Assembly: GCF_000770795.1 (NCBI RefSeq)
Contig: NZ_JRKJ01000002.1
Location: 124,001-188,000 of the forward strand
Source of the DNA: Lysobacter dokdonensis DS-58
GTDB taxonomy: Bacteria > Pseudomonadota > Gammaproteobacteria > Xanthomonadales > Xanthomonadaceae
Length of the DNA: 64,000 bases
Direction: 5' to 3'
Made by a program: the position numbers and the translations under genes. The notes beneath the pieces are model-generated. The model saw only the letters and a program-made list of their open reading frames with translations. It was not told the origin of the DNA and did no database searches. Numbering within the stretch: the stretch's first letter is position 1; each line of letters begins with the position of its first letter. Shown one piece after another: positions 33,447 to 40,947 of the stretch.

Positions 33447-36424
33447 GTCGGGATTTCGAGTCGGGCGGGAACGCGCGTCACGCGCGTTTCCCCCCCGTTC
33501 CACGGCAACACCAGCCCGCCCTTCGGTAGCGTGAGTCCGCCCTTGACGTCGAGCACCAGCGTGCCGTCGATCTCGCGCAGTGAATACGACAACGCTCCTC
33601 CCGGCGTGCGCAGCCCGTCGATCGCGATGCCCTCGCCTTTCACCCACGCTTCCGGAATGCCGGCCGCGAGCACGATCGATTCGTCCTCGTGCCGCTCGTA
33701 CGCGAACAAGTCCAGCGCCGAGCGCACGTAATCGCTCGCGACCCACGCGTGCGGCAGATCGCCGACGAAGAACGGTTTGCGCGGTGTGCGCGAGACGACT
33801 TCCGCCCACTGGTTCCAGCTGCGCGGTTGTTGGTCGTCGAAGAAAAAGTCCAGCGCCGTCTGCGCGCGCTCACGCCACCCCAGCCGCACGAACGTCCCCA
33901 CCGTGCGCAACTCGTACGGTGTGTAATCCTTCCACTCGCGCTCGCCCTTGCGGCGCTGTTCGAACTCGCGCCAGTACCGCTCGAATGTGGCATTCAACGC
34001 ACCAGGGGGCAGGATCGATTGCGCGGCGCCCGGCGCGAGCGCGATGGTCGTCGACGTCGCGTCGAAGTCGCCGAGTTCCGCCGAGCCCGGAATGAAGTCG
34101 ATCTTCTCCTGCGCCATTGCCGTGCGGATCGAGGCCTGCAGGTCGCCGGAGAACTGATCGCGCGATGCCGCGAATCGTTTCGCGTCCCCGTCCTTTCCGA
34201 GCCACTGCGCGATTTCCACCGCATCCTTGTAACCACGCAGCGCCCAGAAGTCGTCCCAGTACGAATGCATCGGCTTGGCCGAATAGCCTTCGTGGCTGAT
34301 CGACGCCGGCATCAGGCCGTAGAACGCGGGGTTCTTCGCGCGATTTGCGTCGGTGCGCTCGCTCGCCCGCAGCTCGTCCATGTACTGCACGGCGCCGACG
34401 ACGTGCGGCCACATCGCTTCCAGCAGCTTGCGATCGTGCGTGTAGCGATAGACCTCGGCGACGAGATAGATCAACTCGCCGTGGCTGTCGTTCTCGGGCA
34501 CCGGATCCGCGCCGCGGTCATCGACGCAGCACGGCACCTTGCCGCTGTCGAACTGGTACGGCGCGTACCAGCGCAGGAACTCCTTCGCGATGTCCTCGCG
34601 ACCGAGACGCAACAGGCCCTCGCCGATCATCGCGCCGTCGCGGATCCACGCGCGCGAGTACGAACGCGTGCCCGGTTGCAGGCGCGGGCCGACGCGCGAG
34701 ATCGCCATGTGCGCGAGCGCGGTGCGGATGCTGTTCGCGATGTGTTCGCCTTCCTTCGGGAGCTTGAAGGTCACGCGGTCGAGTTTGTCGTGCCAAGCCT
34801 TCGCGGCCTGCGCTTGCAGATCCTGCGCCTCGCCTGCGTCAATCCGCGCCGGGACCGCCTCGGATTCGTAGAGCGGCGAGACCCATGCGACGTCGAGCGA
34901 CTCGCCCGGTTGCAACGTCGCATCGAAATAAACCGCGCCCTCCGCCAGCCCCGTGGGGTCGTTTGCTCGCAGTGGTTCCTTGTCGAACTCTTTGAGCACG
35001 TTCGTTTCTGAGTGGAAAGTCACCACTCCGCCGCGTGAGGCGTTGCGATCGAACGCGACGTGCCGGGAATCGTTCACGACAAGACCCCCAGGATTGACTG
35101 CGATGCGATTGATCGGACTCACGCCGCCTGTCGTGTTGAGGAACTGGCTCGGCGGATTCACCTGGAAGGGGCGCGCACGCAGCACCAATGAATACTGCGT
35201 GGCCTTTGCGCCCGTATTGGTCAGCCTGTAGCGTGCGACCAGCCGCGGCTGTGGCTTTCCGGTTTCACCGAACGCAGTGACGTCAAGGCGAAAACCGTCG
35301 TGGCGCCAATGCACCGAGGGGATCGGCAGGTAGCCGTCGAGCAGGTCTTGCGACGACTGCACGTCGGCCCACGTCGCGCGTCCGTGAGGACCGAGCACTT
35401 CGGGTTGGACGCTGAAGGCGCCCTTGCCGACTTCAATGGCGCCATCCTCGCCGATCAGTCCCTGCTCGGTTCCGCCGTCCACACCGACGATCGTCCAGTA
35501 GGGCTGCTCGCCAATGAATCCGCGCGGATAGTCGCCACGCGGATTGCGGGACGCGACCGCTTTGACGAAATCGTTGGGCGTCGCCGAGTAGGCGAGCGGC
35601 TGCACTTGCAGCCTCGGCGGATTCGCACCGCCACCGCCGAACACGACGCCCTTGTCCACTCGGATGAAACGCGTCTCTGTCTCGGGGAGGGCGATGTGCG
35701 TCTGGTTGTTGTGTTCGCCGCCGAACAATCCGAGGGGTGTCCAGGTTTTCCCATCGTTCGACAGGGAAACCTTGGACCACATCAACAGGTCTTCGAAGAC
35801 CAGGCCGCCGATTTCGCGAACACTTCCGAGGCCGAAAACCCAGCCTTGGTCTCCGTTGCGCATCCGCTTGGTCGTCAACGGCGACTCATCCGGCGGCGGC
35901 AACGCTTCGAACGTCAACGCATCGAAGCACGCACTCCCCTTCCCGCCCTCGCCGCTCGCCAGCGTGAATTCGAGCTTGGCGCTGTGGGTGAGTTCCATCT
36001 CCTCCGACGGACCCCACGCCTTGGAGATGTGGCGCTTCCTGAAACGCATCTGCGTCCACTGCGAGGGAAACTCGAACTTCGGCTTCGTCGCCCACCAGAC
36101 GTTGTCGCCGCTGGCCTCGACGAGCTTGAATTGGAGGTCGTTCCTGGGGCCGTCGCCGCGCAGCTTGAAATCGAAGGCGTAGTTCGACGGGTAGTCGAGC
36201 GCCACGTCGCGCTGCAGGCCGACGTAGCCGGAGACGCCGTGGAAGTCGTAGTCCAGGCACAGGGCGTCGTCGAACTTTCGAAGGACGCCGGTGACCTGGT
36301 CGGATTGGATGATCTTCCAGTGCGTGGGGTCTTCGAAGTCGTCCACCTTCCGTGGCTCCGCGCTTTCGCGGGAATGACACGAGAGGGAGACGAACATCAA
36401 CGCAGACAACCACCACTTCGTCAT
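33440..36424 (-). CDS. Large lipoprotein with discoidin-like and six-hairpin glycosidase-like domains, uncharacterised
   Basis: 994 residues. The lipobox is LMFVSLSC (Cys16), so it is membrane anchored. Residues about 27-170 look like a carbohydrate-binding jelly roll (VDDFEDPTHWKIIQSD). Residues 175-330 look like an F5/8-type (discoidin) module. A beta-sandwich follows, to about 560. The last 400 residues look like an (alpha/alpha)6 barrel: SYSRAWIRDGAMIGEGLLRLG near 590 and PENDSHGELIYLVAE near 645. Asp in WIRDGAM and Glu/Asp in ENDSHGE are candidate acids. I cannot place it in a named GH family. It overlaps the preceding permease by 4 bp and is the last gene of the lacI operon, so it should act on the same glucan outside the cytoplasm. 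Confidence 0.75.
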   Translation of the reverse strand: MTKWWLSALMFVSLSCHSRESAEPRKVDDFEDPTHWKIIQSDQVTGVLRKFDDALCLDYDFHGVSGYVGLQRDVALDYPSNYAFDFKLRGDGPRNDLQFKLVEASGDNVWWATKPKFEFPSQWTQMRFRKRHISKAWGPSEEMELTHSAKLEFTLASGEGGKGSACFDALTFEALPPPDESPLTTKRMRNGDQGWVFGLGSVREIGGLVFEDLLMWSKVSLSNDGKTWTPLGLFGGEHNNQTHIALPETETRFIRVDKGVVFGGGGANPPRLQVQPLAYSATPNDFVKAVASRNPRGDYPRGFIGEQPYWTIVGVDGGTEQGLIGEDGAIEVGKGAFSVQPEVLGPHGRATWADVQSSQDLLDGYLPIPSVHWRHDGFRLDVTAFGETGKPQPRLVARYRLTNTGAKATQYSLVLRARPFQVNPPSQFLNTTGGVSPINRIAVNPGGLVVNDSRHVAFDRNASRGGVVTFHSETNVLKEFDKEPLRANDPTGLAEGAVYFDATLQPGESLDVAWVSPLYESEAVPARIDAGEAQDLQAQAAKAWHDKLDRVTFKLPKEGEHIANSIRTALAHMAISRVGPRLQPGTRSYSRAWIRDGAMIGEGLLRLGREDIAKEFLRWYAPYQFDSGKVPCCVDDRGADPVPENDSHGELIYLVAEVYRYTHDRKLLEAMWPHVVGAVQYMDELRASERTDANRAKNPAFYGLMPASISHEGYSAKPMHSYWDDFWALRGYKDAVEIAQWLGKDGDAKRFAASRDQFSGDLQASIRTAMAQEKIDFIPGSAELGDFDATSTTIALAPGAAQSILPPGALNATFERYWREFEQRRKGEREWKDYTPYELRTVGTFVRLGWRERAQTALDFFFDDQQPRSWNQWAEVVSRTPRKPFFVGDLPHAWVASDYVRSALDLFAYERHEDESIVLAAGIPEAWVKGEGIAIDGLRTPGGALSYSLREIDGTLVLDVKGGLTLPKGGLVLPWNGGETRVTRVPARLEIPTQ
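36351..36378. repeat. Diverged copy of the dispersed repeat inside a coding region
   Basis: CGTGGCTCCGCGCTTTCGCG followed by GGAATGACA resembles the repeat at 22604 and 39436. Read on the minus strand it encodes CHSRESAEPR, including the lipobox Cys16 of the large glycosidase-like lipoprotein. Confidence 0.55.
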
Positions 36425-37254
36425 CCCTTCACGCTCCCGACCAGCAGGCCCTGCAGGTAGTAACGCTGCAGGACCAGGAACAGCAACAGGACCGGGATCA
36501 CCGTGACCACGGCGCCGGCCATCATCAATTCGTTGTCCTGCACGTGTTCGCGCGAGAGCGTGGCCAGCGCGACCGGCAGGGTCTGCATCGATTGGTCGCC
36601 CAGCACGATCAGCGGCCACATGAAGTCGTTCCACGCCCCGAGGAACGCGAAGATCGCCAGCGTCACGAGGATGGGTTTCAGCGCAGGCAGCACGATCTGG
36701 AAGAAAATGCGCAGCTCCCCTGCCCCGTCGATGCGCGCGGCTTCCAGCAATTCATCGGGGATCGACCGCGCGTACTGGCGCACGAGGAAGATGCCGAAGA
36801 TGCTCGCCAGGCCCGTCGCCATCGCGCCGAAGTAGGTGTTCACCAGCCCCATCTGCTTGAGCAGCAGGAACAGCGGCATCATCGCGACCTGCGCCGGAAT
36901 CACCAGCGCGGCGAGCAGCGCGCGGAACGTGCGCTCGCGGCCCTTGAAGCGCAGTTTCGCGAACGCGTAACCGGCCAGCGTGTTGAGCAGCACCGAGATC
37001 AGCGTGACGCCCGTGGCGATGATCAGGCTGTTGGCGAAGTACCGCCCCATGCCCGCGCGCAGGAACAGTTCGGAATAATTGTGCAGCGTCGGCTTGTCCG
37101 GCCACCACGGCGGCGGGAAATGACTCGCCTCGCCCGGTTGCATGAAGGACACGAGCACCATCCACACGATCGGCGCGAGCGCGATCGCCGCGACGGCCAG
37201 CAGCGCCGCGTGCACGAGCACCGACGACACGACCCGTTGCCGCACGACGCTCAT
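36421..37254 (-). CDS. Carbohydrate ABC transporter permease (MalG type)
   Basis: 277 residues with six predicted membrane helices. The EAA loop is LLEAARIDGAGELRIFFQIVLP, which contacts the ATPase. It starts MSVVRQRVV and the helix VHAALLAVAAIALAPIVWM matches MalG/LacG-like CUT1 permeases. It overlaps both neighbours by 4 bp (the other permease upstream, the large glycosidase downstream), so the operon is translationally coupled. Confidence 0.93.
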   Translation of the reverse strand: MSVVRQRVVSSVLVHAALLAVAAIALAPIVWMVLVSFMQPGEASHFPPPWWPDKPTLHNYSELFLRAGMGRYFANSLIIATGVTLISVLLNTLAGYAFAKLRFKGRERTFRALLAALVIPAQVAMMPLFLLLKQMGLVNTYFGAMATGLASIFGIFLVRQYARSIPDELLEAARIDGAGELRIFFQIVLPALKPILVTLAIFAFLGAWNDFMWPLIVLGDQSMQTLPVALATLSREHVQDNELMMAGAVVTVIPVLLLFLVLQRYYLQGLLVGSVKG

Positions 37255-38129
37255 TCGGCCCCCTTGCGGCGCGCGAACCACAACAGGCCCGACGTCGTCG
37301 CCGTCATCAGCACGAACAGCATGAACGCGACCGCCGATGCGTTGCCGAGGTTCCACCACTTGAAGCCCTCGTCGTACATCAGGTAAAGCACGCTCACCGT
37401 GCTTTGCAACGGGCCGCCGAGCGTCATGACGTAGGGCTCGGCGAACAACTGGAAGTAGCCGGCCATCGTCAGGATCGACACCAGCAGCATCACCGGCCCG
37501 AGCATCGGCAACGTCACGTGCAGGAACTGCCGCCACCATGTCGCGCCGTCGATGCGCGCGGCTTCGTACAGGTCTTCCGGGATCGCCTGCAAACCCGCGA
37601 GGAAGATGATCATGTTGTAGCCGAAATTCTTCCACACGGCGAACAGGATGATCGTCGGCATGGACCAATGCGGATCGCCGAGCCAGTCGATCGGGTCGAT
37701 GCCCACGTGCGCGAGCAGCCAGTTCATCACGCCGTAGCGCGTGTGGAACAGGTAGCGCCAGATCACCGCGACGGCGACGACGGTCGTCACCACGGGCGCG
37801 AACAGCGACGTGCGGAAGAACGGCTTGAACCGCACGAGCTTGGAATGCAGCAGCAAGGCCGCGCCGAGCGAGGCGACGATCGACAACGGCACGCCCGCGA
37901 CCACGAAGTACAGGGTGTTGCCCAGCGCCTTCCAGAACAGCGGGTTCCCGAGCAGGCCGATGTAATTGTCGAGGCCGACGAAGCGCAGGTTGCGCAGGTC
38001 GGCGAGCGCGTAGATGTCGAAGTCGGTCAGCGACAACGCGAATGCCGCCAGCACCGGGAATGCGAAGAACAACGCGATCACCGACAACGCCGGCGCGGCG
38101 AACGCCCAGCCTGCTAGCGACGGCTTCAT
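37251..38129 (-). CDS. Carbohydrate ABC transporter permease (MalF type)
   Basis: 292 residues, six helices, without the large MalF periplasmic domain. The EAA loop is LYEAARIDGATWWRQFLHVTLP. It forms a heterodimer with the following permease and is fed by the lipoprotein encoded just upstream. Starts and stops overlap by 4 bp on both sides. Confidence 0.93.
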   Translation of the reverse strand: MKPSLAGWAFAAPALSVIALFFAFPVLAAFALSLTDFDIYALADLRNLRFVGLDNYIGLLGNPLFWKALGNTLYFVVAGVPLSIVASLGAALLLHSKLVRFKPFFRTSLFAPVVTTVVAVAVIWRYLFHTRYGVMNWLLAHVGIDPIDWLGDPHWSMPTIILFAVWKNFGYNMIIFLAGLQAIPEDLYEAARIDGATWWRQFLHVTLPMLGPVMLLVSILTMAGYFQLFAEPYVMTLGGPLQSTVSVLYLMYDEGFKWWNLGNASAVAFMLFVLMTATTSGLLWFARRKGAE

Positions 38130-39424
38130 TGCGCCCCGCCCTGCATCGCGGGGTGGTCGAGCATCCAGCGGCGCTTTTCCAGAATGCGGTCGGCGCGGCG
38201 ATCCATCTCCGCCGCGGCTTCGTCGACCGTCAACCGATCATTCGCAACCAGTTCGCCCACGAAGCGCATTTCCTGCGCGATGCGTTCCCATTCCGGCACC
38301 TTCGGCGTGGACACCGCGCGCTCGAGCTGGTTGCGGAAGGCCTGGATGTAGGGATCGTTCGCCAACGCGGGCGCGGACCACGGCGCGCGACGCGGCGGCG
38401 GATTGCCGGTGATCGCATGCAGCCGGATCTGTTGGGCGGGCTCGGACAACCATGCGATCAATTGCCACGCGGCTTCTTTCTTCTTCGATTGTTTGAACAA
38501 CACGAAGCTCGTGCCGCCGGCGACCGATGCACCCGGCCCATTCGGACCCGGCAACGGCATCGTGCCCCACGTGTCGGCGACGTCCGCCGGCAGGCGCTTC
38601 CGGAATTCGGCGATGTTCCAGGGGCCGTTGACGTAGTAGCTGAAGTAGCCGCGGCCGAGTTCCTGCCACACGTTGGAGATGCGCGTGTTGTCCACGCGCG
38701 GGGCGAGGCCTTCGTCGAAGGTCTCCTTGTAGAACCGCAAAGTGCGCTTGAAGCCGTCGCTGCGGAAATTCCCGTGGCGCCCGCCGTCGCGCAGCAGCGG
38801 ATCGGGTTGCTGCACGGCCAGGTTGAGCATCGGCTCGTACTCATTGAGCGGGAACAGGATTGCGTAGCGATCCGGGCCGACGTGCTGCTTGACCTTGCGC
38901 ATCGCGACGCGCCATTCCGCCCAGTTCTGCGGCAGGTCCTTGACGCCCGCGGCGGCGACGATGTCCTTGCGATAAAACGGCAGGCGCGTTTCGACATACC
39001 ACGGCACCGCGAGGGTCTTGCCGTCGATGACGCCGGTGTCCCACGCACCCGGGAAATAATCGGAGACGACGATGCCGGGCGTGCGTGCGATCCACGGATC
39101 GAGCGGTTCGAGCGCGCCGAGCGTGGCGAATTCGGCGATCCACGTGTTGCCGAGCGGGCTGACGTCCGGCAACGCGTCGCCGGCGAAGGCGGTCAGCAAC
39201 TTTTCGTGCGCGGCCGTGACCGGCAATTGCTGCAACTGCACCTTGATGCCGGGGTGCGTGCGTTCGAAGTCGGGCAACATCTGGGCGACCATGTCGCCCT
39301 CGTAGCCCATGACCCAGAAGCGGATGGTGGTGGTCTTGCCGTCTTCGGTGGGCGTGCGCGAACACGAAACGAGCATCGCCACGCACGCGAGCGCCACACA
39401 GGCCAACGTGCGCAGCGGATTCAT
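38126..39424 (-). CDS. Carbohydrate ABC transporter substrate-binding lipoprotein
   Basis: 432 residues. The lipobox is CVAMLVSC (Cys about 21). It belongs to the cluster B/CUT1 solute-binding family, with TTIRFWVMGYEGDMVAQML, DVSPLGNTWIAEFATLGAL and an aromatic-rich C-terminal lobe. It captures the sugar in the periplasm for the two permeases. By context the ligand is a beta-glucooligosaccharide; nothing in the sequence alone proves this. Confidence 0.92.
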   Translation of the reverse strand: MNPLRTLACVALACVAMLVSCSRTPTEDGKTTTIRFWVMGYEGDMVAQMLPDFERTHPGIKVQLQQLPVTAAHEKLLTAFAGDALPDVSPLGNTWIAEFATLGALEPLDPWIARTPGIVVSDYFPGAWDTGVIDGKTLAVPWYVETRLPFYRKDIVAAAGVKDLPQNWAEWRVAMRKVKQHVGPDRYAILFPLNEYEPMLNLAVQQPDPLLRDGGRHGNFRSDGFKRTLRFYKETFDEGLAPRVDNTRISNVWQELGRGYFSYYVNGPWNIAEFRKRLPADVADTWGTMPLPGPNGPGASVAGGTSFVLFKQSKKKEAAWQLIAWLSEPAQQIRLHAITGNPPPRRAPWSAPALANDPYIQAFRNQLERAVSTPKVPEWERIAQEMRFVGELVANDRLTVDEAAAEMDRRADRILEKRRWMLDHPAMQGGAQ

Positions 39425-39427
39425 CGA

Positions 39428-40933
39428 CTACTTGCCTGGATCCCCGCCCTCGCGGGGATGACGGTCGGCGTCGAGCCATCCACCGGTGAAGCCCGCACGT
39501 TCCAGGCCATTGCGGATGTACGGGTTGCGGCGCATGACCGACCAGACGAAGTCGCTGCGGTGGTTCTCGATCATCAGCACGATCGGGCCCTGGTCGATGC
39601 CGAGGTAATCCTTGTCGACCCAACCCACGCCGTCGACGATCTGGCCGTGTTGCAGCTTCTTGTCCTTGAACGTGAAGCTCGGATTGAACGCGTCGAGGAA
39701 CCCGTACTGCTGGTAGATCGCCTTGCCGTAACGGTCATGCATCGCCTGGATCGCGGCGACGGATTCTTCCGGAGTGAACGCGATCGAGGCCGCGGCCGCC
39801 GTCGGCACGATGGTGCCGTCGTCGATGGTGTACTCGGTGCCGATGCCGCGCGCGGTGTACGTGCGGAACAGGCGCGGCTTGCCCTTGAACTCGATGGTCG
39901 CGTCGATCGGCCCGTCGGAGGCCGTCAGGCCCCAGATGTTTTCGTCGTAACCCGTCCAGCCTTCCGGATTCTGCTTGCCGTACAGACGGTGCGACAGCGC
40001 CGCGCGGCGGCTGTTCTCGAAATAATCGAGGCCGCGGCGCTTCATGTAATCGTCGGTGATGCCGCGGAAATCGATCCACACGTGCGAATACTGGTGGCCG
40101 AACAACGGCGGGAACGTCAGGTGTTCCTGGCCGCCGTTGAACGCACCCCACGAGCGGTCGTACGTCGAGGTCCAGGCATCGTAGGCATCGCGGCCGACCG
40201 GATGCGTCGGCGAACCGAGCGCCAGCACGTAGACGAGGATCGCTTCGTTGTAGCCGTTCCAGTCATAGGCGATGAAGCCGTCCTCCGGCTTCCAGCCCAT
40301 CGAGATCAGCGGCTTGCGCACCTGCGCGAACGGCCAGTCCACGGCGCGATACAACGCATCGGCCGTGTCGCGGATTTCCTTCTCGCGCGGGTCGTCCTTG
40401 TCGAAGTAGGTCTGCGCGAACAGCACGCCGCCCATCAGCAACGTCGTGTCGACCGTCGAGAGCTCATTGGTCGCGAAGCGCGCCCCCGATTGCATGTCGA
40501 GGAAGTGGTAGTAGAAGCCCTTGTGGCCGGACGTGCCCTTCGCTTCCGGGCCCATCTTCGCGTTCTTGAAAAAGCGCAGCGTGGCCAGCGTGCGCTCGAC
40601 CGCCTGGTCGCGCGTGATCCATCCACGCTCCACGCCCACGCCATATGCGGTGAGCCCGAAGCCCACTGCCGCGATGGACGAGAAAGACGGGGTGGGCCAG
40701 CGATCCGGCACCAACCCGTTCTCCGGGTTGGTGGTCTGCCAGAAATAATCGAACGTGCGCTTTTCGAGATCTTCGACCAGCGGCGGGACCGCGCGCTCCA
40801 CGCGCGCCGTCGTCGATGCAGACGGCGGCGGCGCGGGTTGCGTGGTTTCGGGAGTCGCGGTGTCGCGCTGGCACGAGGCCAGCGCGACGGTCGACAGTGC
40901 AGCCAGTGCGATGTTCGAAAGCGTTTTGTGCAT
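39428..40933 (-). CDS. GH144-like (glucoamylase-like domain) lipoprotein, probable endo-beta-1,2-glucanase
   Basis: 501 residues. The lipobox is ALSTVALASC. The catalytic (alpha/alpha)6 part runs from DLEKRTFDYFWQTTNPENGLVPDRW, the hallmark of the PF10091/GH144 family. Other conserved stretches are TSGHKGFYYHFLDMQ, AYDWNGYNEAILVYVLALGS and WTGYDENIWGLTASDGP. Characterised GH144 enzymes cleave beta-1,2-glucan to sophorose-type oligosaccharides. The last dozen residues (DRHPREGGDPGK) are encoded by a dispersed repeat and are not part of the family. It follows the TonB receptor by 14 bp and precedes the binding protein by 3 bp. Confidence 0.85.
   Translation of the reverse strand: MHKTLSNIALAALSTVALASCQRDTATPETTQPAPPPSASTTARVERAVPPLVEDLEKRTFDYFWQTTNPENGLVPDRWPTPSFSSIAAVGFGLTAYGVGVERGWITRDQAVERTLATLRFFKNAKMGPEAKGTSGHKGFYYHFLDMQSGARFATNELSTVDTTLLMGGVLFAQTYFDKDDPREKEIRDTADALYRAVDWPFAQVRKPLISMGWKPEDGFIAYDWNGYNEAILVYVLALGSPTHPVGRDAYDAWTSTYDRSWGAFNGGQEHLTFPPLFGHQYSHVWIDFRGITDDYMKRRGLDYFENSRRAALSHRLYGKQNPEGWTGYDENIWGLTASDGPIDATIEFKGKPRLFRTYTARGIGTEYTIDDGTIVPTAAAASIAFTPEESVAAIQAMHDRYGKAIYQQYGFLDAFNPSFTFKDKKLQHGQIVDGVGWVDKDYLGIDQGPIVLMIENHRSDFVWSVMRRNPYIRNGLERAGFTGGWLDADRHPREGGDPGK
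39436..39463. repeat. Dispersed repeat at the 3' end of the GH144-like gene
   Basis: CTGGATCCCCGCCCTCGCG followed by GGGATGACGG is a second copy of the element at 22604, differing by one base in the loop. It lies inside the reading frame and supplies the C-terminal HPREGGDPG peptide. Confidence 0.8.
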
Positions 40934-40947
40934 TACGGACTACTACC

